Source of the DNA: Pectinophora gossypiella
Lineage: Eukaryota > Arthropoda > Insecta > Lepidoptera > Gelechiidae
Assembly (NCBI RefSeq): GCF_024362695.1
Contig: NC_065421.1
Span: forward strand, 14,942,598-15,006,597
Reading direction: 5' to 3'
Length of the DNA: 64,000 bases
Part shown: piece after piece, positions 43,301 through 56,900 of the stretch
Layout: every line of letters starts with the position of its first letter
Numbering within the stretch: the stretch's first letter is position 1
Translations under genes and position numbers: made by a program
The notes under the pieces: generated by a model
The model's input: the letters and a program-made list of their open reading frames with translations, nothing else
Databases searched by the model: none
Told to the model about the DNA's origin: nothing

Positions 43301-46300
43301 GCCATTGATGGACCAATTCCACACACAATTCCGTCTTTGTATTTCTTTGTCAGCAGTTAGATCCAATCTAGGCAGACGTGCGGCCACCATCATCATTTAT
43401 CAGAGAGGGTATTTTTTCATTCGATATCAAAATTGCGGCAGTTTTCAACGGAAACGATTGTTATCGCGGTCCCTCTACACTACAAAAAACGTTGCCCGAA
43501 TCTAGCCCCAGGGACGCGCTCGATGGTAATATAAATTGTATCGCATTGCTCGGCGATTCGCTATTGATGGCTCCGGTATTTTATCAAGTGTTTTTTTTTT
43601 ACTGTCGCTATATATAATAATAATAAAGAGAACAATTTCCATTATGATGCTATTGTGTGTCGATACAGTTGCTGACGCTTTTTGTTCGTTTGAAGTATGA
43701 TAAAGATAACGGAGAATAGAACAGCTCGAATATCATTTGAAGCAGCCGAGGCCTCCACCGCCGCCGCCGCTGCCGCGCCGCTGCGATCACGCCGATAGCT
43801 GCGCGCTCGCGCCGCACATACTTGTGATTCTATTGTGAAGAAATCTCTTGCACTTAAATAACTTGGATGGATTCTCAAGTACCTGTACCGATATATTAGC
43901 AAGTACACTTAGTTCTACAGATAGGTTTTTCTTTATTAAAAATGTGACGGTCCAAACAAAGTAGGTATCTCAAAATGTGATAGAAAAACAATTCAGAGTG
44001 TAGGACCAATGCACCACACAGTGGAGGGATGCTCCAGGGAGTACCGAGACTGCCTCGCGAGGCAGAGGCGTTATGGCGCTTCCCGACGCCCCGCCGCCTG
44101 TAATGTGTACTACATTCCGGAGACACACATGTCACTCATACTGTGAGAACTACTTACACACATAATATCGATCTTCTTCTATCGTGGGGGTTGTGAGGTG
44201 GATTACCGATGTAAAGATCTAAAGGAAAAAAAAATGAGTTTGGTACCTACCTCAAAATTGAACGTTTTATAAACGTTTCACTCTGTTGACCCTTTTTTTT
44301 CAGGAACGCGTGGGGGTACATAATAAGTCTGCGGTCCCTTGAAGCTGAAAAAAATCAAGCCTCAACTCACCAACGCCATCTATTTGGATGTCTCATTATA
44401 TTATTTTCTAACATTTCGTATTTCTAGTATTTAAAACTATTCCACGGCAAAATTAAAGCCTTCATTGGAAATGAAGAATCTTTGTAATTATTCACGGCAG
44501 TGTGTACAGAACCCTCGCTGCGCGAGTATAACTCGCACTTGACCTGCTTTTTTAATGTTTCTACGACATTGATAGTGCTCAGCCAGGGTATAACGTGAAA
44601 GATACAGAGCAACCAAGGAGTAGGGAACCCCAAGCTACGAGTACAGTATGTATGTACAGTAGGTAAACACGATAAAACCTCCGCCCCGAGGGGGATGTGA
44701 TACCAACTAACAAGTTTCTCGTTTAATTGTGATAAATTTCAATCTGCGTATCGGGTTATAAGTCCGAAAATTTGGTGCAAGATATCCTGTTATCCTAAGA
44801 AATACGATGACGGAGCTATGTAGGGTTTCGTTGCGCGAATTATTAAAACAAGATCTAGGAGGTTCGGCCTTTAAATGATATCCAAGGTTTTCACTTTAAG
44901 CTTAATATAAGGAATAATACTACGTACTATAAGGCAACGATACAGAAGCAGAGATAGGTCAGCTGCTTCAATTGTATGATAGGTGTCTAAGTTCGCCAAC
45001 AAATTGTTTTGCAGTTTGGCGATACATAAGTTTGTAAAACCGCAGTAAGTATATGTTTTGGAATAAGTAATTAAGTAAATAAAACAAAGATGATTGTGTT
45101 TGTCTACCAGTCAATAATACTAGTGCATCTACCTACTACTAAAACTTAATAGATTTCAATTAGAAGTGATGATTTATGTTGATGTTCCTTAAAATGCAGT
45201 ACAGTGGCGGCGGCGGCGGCGGCGGGGGGGGGGGGGGGGGACCGCACCGGCCGGTGCACTCGTTATTTCGTTATTGTGAAGTAACTGGCGGTGGCAGCTG
45301 TGTTATCACAACTGTTATAGTAAAACTTTTGCTTAGAAATTATTTTTATTTCAGCAATAAAACGTGACTACCCTCGCCGACCCCCGAGCATGAGCCTGAA
45401 ACGATTACCATTAACTGGGGACGTAATTGAGGCGTATGGCTGCCGACGTCACACGAGGCCGGCTCCGGTGGGGAGCCGGTGCGTGCTTTACATTTTAATT
45501 GCATTGTTAGTTGTAACGAGCAGGTTATCTCGAGCGCGGGGATTAATGGACGCGATAACGTAACGCGATTAGTACCGTCCGCGTCCGCCCCCGGCCGAGT
45601 GTGTGTGCCCACGCCCTGGCCCCGCGTCTATAGATGCCAACAAACGTATATTTCCCCTTATATGCGCTATCCACTCTCTATTGTTATCTACGCTTCGTTT
45701 AATTTAGCTGTTTTTGTTGACTCCTGGGATTTGGACGCAAAAAGCGGAATATATTTTTGTAGCGCACTGGAGCGGCGCCCGCGGAATGTTTCAATGACTG
45801 TCGCGGAGATGTCGCGATGTCGCTGCGTAGCGTCGTGGGGCACACACCGGTGACCGTGTGCGTGGTTCATTTCAATATTCCACATTCAATATTGCTATTT
45901 GTATACATTTATGTAGAACTATTGGAATAGCGTATAATTAATTTTGGTTCCGTAACGATCACAATTGCGTTAGTTGATTATTGAAATTACGTGTTATGTT
46001 TATTCATTGAGTAAAAATGAAAAATGTACCTAATTCAAGTGTCGTTGATTGAGGGATGAGGGCTGCGCTGAGAGCGGAGCAGAGCAGGAGGGCGTCGTGC
46101 GGCGTGTTGCTCACTACACTACACGCGGCACCGGGGCTCAGAGCACACATCCATTACCGTACCGAGTATAATCCGCACGCCAATTATAAATTGGAGCTTT
46201 GTACCATTGAGCCTGCTCTCCCCGCTGGCGTCGCGCGTGATGTAGAGCCGCCCATTGTACTCGCGGAGCGTTTTATTCAATTTCCTTCGCTTTTTATTCC

Positions 46301-47054
46301 ACGTCCAATCTACTCCCAGGGATTACAACAAAAACAACTTTGACAGAATGCGTATCGGCACAAAAAATTAAACAGAACTACAGTGAAAGGAAACGAGAGT
46401 AATTGTACTCTGACATTGTACAGCGGGTGCCTGCGAATTATTTATGCTGCTGGCTGCATAGAAATAGTATATTACACCATATTGTTGTATGATGGTTTTT
46501 CGTTAGACGTCGATATAATTTAGAAATCTGATTAGGAGGGGCGCTGCGAGCAGGGAATTAGACATGACGTCACGACACCGACACACACCGCGCACCGCGC
46601 CTTCGCTGCTCCATTACGTCCGAAAATTGAATTTCCGGAAATAAATTACGATAAAATAATTAATTACCGGTCGCGGGCCGCTTTATTATACTTACTGCAC
46701 TGGAGCACTGAATTGTGTCGCGTCGACTCAAAGTAATCGCCTCTCGGGTTTCACGCAGAGCTTACTCAGAATAAATCTCCAAGTCATGCCGCGTGCCGCG
46801 CGGACTCGCCGCACGTACTTAGTCCATGAACCGTATCGCTTAATATTTACATTTCTGCAGGATCGCTCGATAAGGCACATACTTACCTACTGTGTAAGGG
46901 CTCGTGATCGGTATTGGCATATCTCTCGGATCAGGTTAGATGGAGCTGCCGCGGCCGTGGCAGCTCGCCGGAGATACGATACGTACGTGGGTATTGAATG
47001 ATACGACATGGATACTCTGGTACAACGCACCCGCATCGCCGTCTCCACCAATCA
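40318..47054. other. Non-coding region, central desert
   Basis: No gene recognised. GC-rich patches lie at about 41470-41560, 41955-42010, 42985-43010, 43080-43115, 43240-43290 and 45205-45255. The longest open frame (42268-42747, 159 codons) is low in recognisable sequence features and lacks homology to any family I know. A block at about 43995-44140 has a faint resemblance to the end of a LINE polyprotein but was not called. Confidence 0.6.
45206..45240 (+). repeat. (CGG)n followed by a 17-G run
   Basis: About six CGG units run directly into 17 consecutive G's (45224-45240). It is highly prone to polymerase slippage and to quadruplex formation, and the exact length is likely uncertain in the assembly. 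Confidence 0.9.
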
Positions 47055-47089
47055 CCACGCCACGCCACGCCACGCCACGCCACGCCACG
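47055..47089. repeat. (CCACG)7 tandem repeat
   Basis: Seven perfect pentamer copies. No gene context. Confidence 0.95.
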
Positions 47090-50000
47090 CCGTCACACTC
47101 GATGCTTGTGTTGTGTACCGTACTCGCGCACGGTCTTTTTTCTCGGATTACGTAATTTTACATTTCGAAGCCATTTTGCTTTCGTAATTATTTAAAAAAC
47201 AACTTACCTATATAATAAATTATTGTATGCATGAAAACACAAAAACAGAATTTAACAACAAGAAGAGAGCCAAAAGGCCCAACTGATTTCTAACATAAGT
47301 GTACAAGAATACGAAATACTTGTAATTTATTTAGTAAAAATTGGTACCTATATTCCTTAAATCCATACCATACCTTCTCATATACCTATATGTTTTCCAA
47401 CTAAATATTAATGTGTGTATATTTTAATGTTGTAAATGTATATGTGTGTCGTAGGTTTTACCTAAATAAACTTTTTTATTATTTTTTTTTTAAATCGAGA
47501 TTAATATCTCGTGCGTGTGTAGAGAATACATCAATAAATTATCTTCTTTTCAATATATCTACTGGCGAGTTCTAGGAATAACAACTAAGCGACGAATGAG
47601 CCGGAGCAGCGAGGAGGCGGCGGTGATTCGTAGAATACAATATTTATTCAACTTCCTTGTAAAGGGATAAAGAAAACGAAGGACGTTTCAAAATTCAACC
47701 GCACATTGAGCGCGATTACAGGGCACGATGGAACGAGTGAATTGAATGACGTCTTCATGTGAAATGACCTGCGCTGCATACTTTATTATCGCTGTAACGA
47801 CTTCCCTTTCAGCGGGACGTGAACGGCGGCAGCTGCGCTCGCAACCCCTTTATTAATGTTTGTAATTATATGTTCTGTCCATGAAAGTTACCGCCACCGC
47901 CATCGTCGGAGTAATTCCAGATGTGTCGGCTACTTTCAAATTATTTCGCCACGGTCGTCGGGCGGAGAATCAAATAGCAGCTAGGCCACGAAGAATGACC
48001 CTAATTTTCTAGGTGATACTCCAACGACGTTCAAAGTAGGCAGACGGGACATATTCGAGGTATTCCTTTGTCCACCGCTCAAAGCAATGAGTAAGTACCT
48101 ATACAGATAGCGGCATTCAAATACCGGCTTCACCTCCCGGGTGGACAAAAGATGTGACGAGTGTTAGATCTGATGTACCTATTGGTGTGTCTGCAGCCGT
48201 CGGTGGTGCGGGGTCGCGTGACGTCACCAGTGCTCAAGCCGCGCCGACGGTCTGCGCGCACCATCTGTCTCAGCTCGCTAATAGCCGTGGGAGCAGCGGC
48301 GGGCCGCGCCGACCGCCACAAAAACTAAAGCGACGAAAAAACAGGCCCCTGATTGAACTCGTCTCAACAAAAACCCGCAGCGTGAAGTACATTTAGTAGC
48401 TCATTGAAGCCGACCAAATTGGAAGCCCTACAAAAACGTGCTATTGAATTTAATGAAAAGTAAAACGTTCCCCGCCGACTGTGTTATGTATTTAGTAGGT
48501 ACGCTAAATTTGCTACGACAACGGGATATACATATATATATAAATGCGATGGCATGTTATCTAACTGCGCTCGTTCACGGCTCACAGCTTGCTGAGATAG
48601 ACAACTGAGATCCGCGACAGCCGACTGCCGGGAGACAGCTCATTGCGTCCTTCATATCTCGAGTGGGTTCCAAATACTGACGTGAATTCTCTATTTAGAC
48701 GCATCATTTTCTAGACGTGACAGAAACGCGCCCTCAGTGGAGACACACTCAACCAACAATTTGTGGTCAGAACTACCTATTGCAAGCGCACGGCACCGTT
48801 ATATACAAGTGCAAAATAAAAATAATTCCATGACGTTTCTGTAGAGATTTTTTCGGTTTAATGTAGAAAAAAACTCTGCGTTAAGCCGCACAGCGCTCGC
48901 TGGCGTAAGCACTTAGGATTACAGTGACGGCTGGCATCGACCCGGTTTGGTATTAACTGTATTGTATTTGTAAGTAACTAGCCGTCGGTCACACGCGCGG
49001 GTTTATGACCAGCTCCATGCGAGCTTATAATGAAAGTAGGGGCTATGCGAAATTGTCCGCAACGGTTGATGTGATCGACGTGTTCTAAGATGGAGCACGA
49101 AGGAGCTCGTCGGCACGGCCGCATGACTCAGCCCGGTGTAGCAACGCTGGTAATGCGTTCTTTCTCCGTGAGTTGCGGCCACTTAACGCGCCGTAATCAC
49201 TTTAATTAATTAAATTATAAGTACGTAATGATGTACCTACTTACCTTCGCGCAGGCGCGCTGCGCCACGCAGCAATTTGTCTTTACCTCTACAGCTTATT
49301 CTAAGAACCTACTTACTCTACATTTCTTGTAAGTACTTCCTTTACATTCTAATACTTGTTAGATTCCGATAAAATATTCACTACAAAACAAGCTAAAACG
49401 AAAAACTACAAACTCGATAGCGTTGTTCGATAGATGCAATCACAATGGTAACCTTACAATCGTACTTGAATCTGGTGCTCACACTGCATGGCATGGCATG
49501 GCTATAGCAACCAGAGGCATGACGGAAGCCTTACATATTTTATTATATGCCAAGTTGTTATTGATGTATCTATATGTGTGAGAGAGATTTGTAGCATTCG
49601 ACGTGACTGTGCGGCTGCCCCACGCCTGCATCCGAGTGTTATTGTAACGAGCACCACGAGTGTCACGGAGCGAGCGGGGCGCGGGGCGCGGGGGCCGCGG
49701 GGTGCTCATCACCCGCCGCCGCGGGGCAGCCAGCCAGCCGTTAATTGATTACTCCGCCTGTCTGCCTCGCAAGTGACGTGCTTCACGGCAAGTGCGCTCT
49801 TGTTGCACTCAATAACTGGATAATGTTACAGCACGCAAATCAAAATTTAGATCTGAAGTGAACTCGAACGTTTAGTGACGAGTGAAGAGACCCGCGGGCG
49901 GCGGCTCTGCGGCAGCGAGAGCGACGACATCGACGATAAACTCGGCCGCCATCGATCTGCCGTTTAAGACCGCGTCGAGCCAATGGTGAAATTGGACACG

Positions 50001-53000
50001 CGAATAAATATTTATGGGGCGATTGCGGCCGACCGGGACTTTCTTAACGGCCGCGAGCCGCGGGGCCGGGCGTTTTAAACGCTTCACACGAATTGCCATT
50101 TGTGTAGCAGTGAAAGGAATCGCAGCGGTAATTGGTAGCCTCCACTCATTACGAGGACCGACGACGCACCGCGCCGCACCAGCCCGCCGACACACACAAG
50201 GAATTATTTTAATTTATCCGACCCTTTTTGGGAGCCCCTGCTGGCTCTTCGTAATTTCATAAAAAGCCCTTTTAAATTATACGTGATTTGGATGAAAGAT
50301 AGCATCTCGCTCGACGACTTCAACTTTCGATTCCTTCCAAATGCGGTGTTGGCAGAATTCCGCAGGCGACTGCCGGAGTCACGTAGTATTGCTCTCACAC
50401 GATGAGGTCGCGGCGCCACATGACCAACTGAATTACAATAGGTAATACAATGAACATTTCAAATGAGGCGACGATATACGAATATTGTGCAGTCCCAACA
50501 ATATCACATACATACGAGTTATAAATTGACAACCACCTATTTTTGCAGTCTGTTAATAAATTACCTCTCACGGTTTCATGTTGTCTACTGACACAGGGCT
50601 GTCTTCATACAAAAGACATCAACGAGTTCATTGTATTTGTTCGAGTGGTTTAGAGCATTTACTGGCTGTTTGATTGATGTTTCTGTTTGACTACGAGAAT
50701 GTTGATGAGTTTAAAGCTATTTCCGTAGACCTTCTGTTAGTTTAACACTTGTATTTAAATATTATTAAGCTATCGGGATAGACTGAAACATTGATTCGTG
50801 CGGCCTCTAGCTGATAGAAGGAAGCAATATTGGACCTCGTGTTCTTGTACTAGCTATTTAACGGTTCTTTTGATTTCCCACATCTTTTATCTAAATTTAA
50901 AATAAGTACTCCGATGAGAATTCGTAGGAAAAAAAGCCTACTTCTTCTTTGTACCTCCACCATCCAGAACTAATTTGGATCAATATGCTACTAATTCCAG
51001 GATGTGTAGATTCTATAACGTGTTGGCCAGATATCATGATCTTGACATTACTATGCCCTTAAATGCATATAAAAACACTGGCTGCTTATTGTTAAATTAT
51101 TTAATTTTTTTTATTTATTATTTATTTATTTATTTAAATAAAAACATTATAATAAAATAATAATATTAATATAATAATATTTATTTATATAATATATATA
51201 TTTTTATTTTTGTTTTGTTTTTTTTTATATTTATTTACATTTTTTTTTATTTAAATAATTTCTTTTTTTTAATAATAGTTTATAATAATATCTTGTTTTT
51301 GATGTTCACTTGATTGTGCTTGCTGTGACTACTTGTAATTGAGCTAGGTCTTAATCTTTTTTTTTATTGTTTGTAACTTTGTATAAGATTGATTGTGTGT
51401 AAGAAAACACATGTCCAGTTTTGATAGAACTTGCACTATTCTCTGACTTAGACGATACTTAATCTAATAAAAAATAATCGAATTATTGCAATATAATTTG
51501 TAGATTATGAGAAATTCGTGGACAAACTTGCATGCATGCATACACCTGTGGAAGGCACACGAGTTTACAAGCTCACACAAACTAATATAATTATACGAAT
51601 ACTGAGCAATTACATATCCGTATATGTACCTAATTTCTCCCATGAGAAATTGATAACTTCCTTTTATTTAAGTCAGTTAAAAAGCCCACTTATATGAGAT
51701 TAATATCGCAACTTGGGAGGTATCGACGTGTATCGGTCCACTAAGTAATGTCCGTTGAAGCAGCCAAGCCGGAAGGCGTGCGATGCGGGGCAGTCTACTT
51801 GCCGGTTATTTTTTGTTCAATAGTCAAACAATTTTGGGTAACTTTACCCTTTGTTAAGTCTACAAATATCCCATTTCACGTTTGAAGGTTTTTGTTTGCG
51901 TGGAGCTCCACGTAACGTCGGTCTTAAGACCAGGCGACTCATGTGTAGTCATGAGCTCGGCTCGTCTCCGCCGCGCATCAGTCGCGGTCGTGCGCCGCCG
52001 CTGTAATTACCGATTCTTCGCCGAGCGCTGCGCGCCGCTTCCCACCGACACCAGCCAATCTCCGATCATATTGCGCGGTTTTCTGCTAATATCTAATACA
52101 ATTATGTCTAACATATAGGTAAACGTGCGTGTATTACCACCATACACATAGGTATTATGTAAGTGTGAGAAGGCTGGAAAATAGTTAATGTATGATATAA
52201 AAAGCTTTCAAGCGTCAAGTAAAAGGAGAAAAGAAGGATTTTTTTGTTTCGTTGTCGATTGTGCACGTTCAGCGTTTATACTTGTCTAAGGCTGTAATGC
52301 GCGCTGGCACGAGGACGACGTGTGTACGGAGGTCGCCCGAGCGCACACCACCACGATATCCTCCTGCACGCTGTGTCGCTGTCGATGCTGCTCACGACCC
52401 ACTGCGACGTGGCGCTCACATCCAACGTTTATTCCGCAGAAAAACGACCACTCTCCAACCTCTACAAACTATTTTTCTTTTAACATAAAACGTTTAATAG
52501 CTTTTTGTTCCTTACTTAACTAATAAAGGAACGAGTTCAAAAAACCCTTTTCTAATTGAAAACCGGTTCGGTATAGACTGAGTATTTCAATGTGATAATA
52601 ACATGACAGCAGCTGCGTAATCTCAGTAAGAATGTTGGAGTCAGCCTGTAGGGGGCTTTTGAAACTCGTCTCTGATTGTTAGAAGAAGGGATCGAACCTC
52701 TCCGGTTGCGGCTATCAAGTTATTTATATCTCGGACGTTGATATAACGTCGGTATCGATTGACACGCCGGGCGAGGGCCGTGGAGCGCGACATCACGACA
52801 CCGCCCAGAGACGTTAATCTGATTAGCATACAGTCGTGAAAGGTGAGCTAAGTGTTCCCTGAGAGGACGTTTAAAAGTCTTAGAGCGACACAGCGCGCAG
52901 CCGAGCGACTTGAATAAAAAATGTTGAATTGGAATATCTACTTTTGGAGCGTAGAGAACACTGGCTGCTTGCGAGGCGGTGCACGCGCCGCCCCAGCGCG

Positions 53001-53999
53001 CAGGCCTGCGGCTCCGTCGGAACTGGTCGGCGCGGACACGGGCGGCGGCGGCGCAGGCTTGCGTGCGCTCGCCCGCAGAATGTTATTCCGACGTCAATTT
53101 ACGGACCACGAAAAGGTTTTGAAAGTATCCATTTAGTTAATAGCGTACTCCTACCTACTCGTCTTCCAGCTATTATTCTTTATTTGGGCTCGCTTTTGTA
53201 TGCAGCCTCGGCCGCCCGGTTTAAGCGAGCCGAGTGGTCTTTGTTTGTGTTCCACGTAAACTCACTTCCAGAGAGGTTCCGCTCGCATTACGCACGTACG
53301 GTGTAGTTTACGTGGCGGAGCAGGCGGCGTGCAGCGGGGGCGGGGGCGAGTCGCTGCCATCCATCACAGGCACCAACTTCTGTATCGTATAATTTTATCT
53401 CGACATCACTAATCAAGAAAATAATAAGTAATAACAAGTATGTGCACTGTATATAAAGCTATAAACATATGCACAAGGTACCTACACAACACACCCTTCG
53501 CCCTTAGGTTAATAGTTACCTACTGCAAATAAATATAGTTTTCGTACCATAAATAATCCATTAGGATTACTTATAAAAGGATTAATCACGATATAAAGCT
53601 TTATTGTTCGCCCGATCTGACGGAAAAGATAAGCCTAATCAAATGCGGCCCAGTGGGGCCGGTGAACGGGGGAAAATGAGCTCTGTATTGAAGTAGTAGA
53701 GTGTGTAGTAAGTGTACGCTTTAAGGTGGTGTGAATCAGCTGTTGTTCCCCCGGCGCCGGCACACACACGCGGCGAGTGCACATACGTGTGTGTGTGTGT
53801 GCGCGCAGGCTGGTGGTGCTGGCTGGCTCACAGTCCACAGCGGGCACACAATATCTGGTTGCAGTCGGCCGCGGGATCACTGCGCCGAGCCCCGAGCCCG
53901 ACACCGACACTCGAGCCGCCGCCGCCGCCAGCTTACATTACAACAACCACTCGCATGTAACGCTATTATCTTAAACTCACGACGAGAACGTAAGACTCA
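47090..53999. other. Non-coding region with a 250-bp AT-rich tract
   Basis: No gene recognised. Around 51090-51300 the sequence is almost only A and T, with (TTTA)n and T-runs. GC-rich patches lie at about 48285-48315, 49670-49740, 50040-50080, 52980-53075 and 53325-53355. A short alternating GT/GC stretch (about 53785-53806) may adopt Z-DNA. Confidence 0.6.
51090..51300. repeat. AT-rich low-complexity tract
   Basis: About 210 bases nearly without G or C, with stacked TTTA units, alternating TA and T-runs. It contrasts sharply with the GC-rich patches on either side. Confidence 0.85.
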
Positions 54000-56900
54000 G
54001 GTTTAACGACAACATTCAGCTTTCATTACTAATGGCCGTGACCAAACTAGAATGTTTATGTCGTCGTATCGCTGACTTAGTAAAGGAACGTGAATAAAGA
54101 TAATTATATTGTACGGGGCTGCCGTGGAGCTGTTGTGACTGTGATACGAGAGAATGTCAGCTCCGTGCCGCCCCCGTCCCGCGCCCCGCGCCCGCCGCCC
54201 CGCGCGGTAGAAAGCGAGCTCATCAGCACCAGTCACGCTTCTCATTTACAATTTGCGATGACTTTGTTGCAGCACACGGCTGACACTGCCACGCCACCGC
54301 GATGTGACGACACTTAGGTACTTCATACTCATACCAACTAAATTAAAGTTGCACACTTTCCTGGAAGAACAGAATAGTAGGCTGAACAGCGGTAGCGAGA
54401 ATTACGAATACCTCCATAATCACTCTATAATGACGCATATAACGCATGTCTGTTTGAGGGCGAGGCTCACGGACATGCACCGCATCTTGACATTCAAGCA
54501 ATATGAAACAAATCTTCAAGGTGCTTACTATCTAGGTGTATTCCATTATAACACAGTTTCTAATGTAACGCGTGGAAAATTATAATTGGCGGCTAGTTAA
54601 TTAAACCCACGATACAGATCGCGGGTGGGCAAAAACTGCAATTAACCTAAAACCGGCAAGCAGCACTAACTAGCGGCTTATCTCCCGCGTCCCCCGCCCC
54701 GGCGCCGCCGCCGCCGCCCGCGGGCCCTCTCCGCGGCGCGCCCGGGCAAGCACCGCCTGCAATCTGGCAACAAGAGCAACGCGAGCACACACTGCAGCGT
54801 GGCTGACTGCTCCACGTGACCAGTCCACGTCGCTAGGCTTCATTGTTCATCCGCGCCCGACGGCGGAGATATCGCCGCATTTCATGAACAAAATAAACAA
54901 ACCCAAATAAACACGAATGAATCGCTCTCGCTCGCTCATGATACAAATTGTGATGGTTTTGATGTAATGTAATCTTATTATATCGTCGTGTTTATACTCC
55001 TGCGTGCGGTTGATTTAAATTCGCGATTGAACACAATACGGTAGGTTTTCATTGGAGCCTGTGAAGCGTGGCAAGATAAAGTGGCAAGCTGATGTACAGC
55101 CACTCACACAGCGCTCGCTCTGTGGCGAGTCCTACCTGCGGTCCATTATATACTTTCTCGGATCCATCTGTACCCGCCGTGACTGTACGCCTCATATCCT
55201 ACTACCATACCTACCGATCAATAGCACGTCGACCGGCGCTACTGCATACGGAGCATTCAAATTACACTCAAAGCGCTTTCATTATTTTTTCCGCTATTTT
55301 ATGTGTGGTAGGTAATTATGTCACCGGTAGAGCACGCGGCCCGGACGCATGACGTCACGTGTGAAATATTGAATGTGCTCCAAACCCCATTACAGTCCCC
55401 TACAGCCCCCTCCCGGCTTCCTGTGCTCCGTTTCAATGTATCTCTAATCATAAAAACTTGACTGCTGAAGGGGAGCTCCTTTCTGAGAACCATAATTTGA
55501 AGAAGAAAGAAATATTTAACCATTTTTTGTAGGTTCCCCAACAAAGTAAATAAGCAAGGTTGGGTCGTAGATTCGAGCGCGCCCCCGCCGCCGGCTGCAT
55601 TACAAGTAAACTGACAATCACATGACAGCGCAATATGCACGCGTTTGAAAAATATCTGTCGTAAGTCGTATGTACCGAGTGTCGTGTGTACCGACGGAAT
55701 TATTCCTCTACAATGTAGGTCGCTTTACTTGACTTGTGTGCTGTCGTCAGTGGTCGGGACCTCGCATTGTTGCTTTCTTAACGCATTCCAAGAAATTATG
55801 TTTATGCGTTTAGGGTATTTTTGTTTGACGCACTTTCAAATGAATTCGCATTAATGAAGTAGACGCGGCGCGTCAGGGCGCGGTGACGTCATGACCACAA
55901 TTAGACAAACTTCATTACCAACGTCGGCCATTACATTACTATTATATTAGCCAACCTGCCACGCTCAACTATTGAGAACATTGTAAACGATCATAAATCT
56001 CGAGATGAGTAACGAAGATAGAACGCTTAATGTGCCTACCTCCACAATGTTCATCTAATTAGACAGAACACTATTGCTTGCGAGAGAAAGCCGCGAACAA
56101 AACCAGTACGTGACGAGATGTCATGCAACTAGTTGGTCATGTCAGAGATGTGTCAGAAGATGAGGATGAGAGTAGTGTAGTGCCACAGGATATACAATAA
56201 CAGTACGTACAATGCGCCGCGTGCAGCGGCCGCCGCCGCCAATTAGAGCCCATCACCGGCAATAGATAGCCGCGCCGGTATATGTCGTGTAATGAGCGCT
56301 ATGAATGTGTAATGCGTTGTTGCGGTGAGCTGAGCTCCGTCCACCACACTGCCTCCTTGTGCATTCTCTGCGCTATATAATATATGCTATGGTGGATCTT
56401 AATACCGGCTTTTCTGCTTTCGTGTGGGTTGTGAACTTTTGATGTTTCTGACCGACGGCACAAGGATTAAGATTAAGGATTAAGAGTTACTATTGAGCCG
56501 CCATAAACCCCTGTACAGAGGTGTAACGACTACGTAGGTACGTATGTTTACATTAAATGTCTAGGTAAAGTAGGTAAATCTCATTTAGAATGGATTGATC
56601 GTAGTAAATGGAATTCCGTGGTCTCTGCCTACCCCGGCGGGAAATAGCCGTGATCTTACGTATGTAGAATAGGTTAACGAGCAATAAGAGTAACACTTGG
56701 GAAGTGTTCATTTAGAATAGGTCCGCCTTTGCCTGCGTTGTGTCGCGCTAGTGCTGCAGTCACGCTGCAGCGGCCCGGCCCCTCCTGAACCATCCTCCCT
56801 CCGATTGGCTCATTTCACGCTCGCAATTAAAGCCTGCTCCACCTGTTATAGTCGCAGGCGCGGTGCAGGGCGCGGGCCGCGACCACCGGAAGCTCCGTTG

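Noticed and set aside
43990..44140. Possible end of a LINE polyprotein (HHTVEGCSREYRDCL)
   Set aside because: Only a loose resemblance to the HTLEECP-type end of LINE proteins. Too short and too diverged to call.
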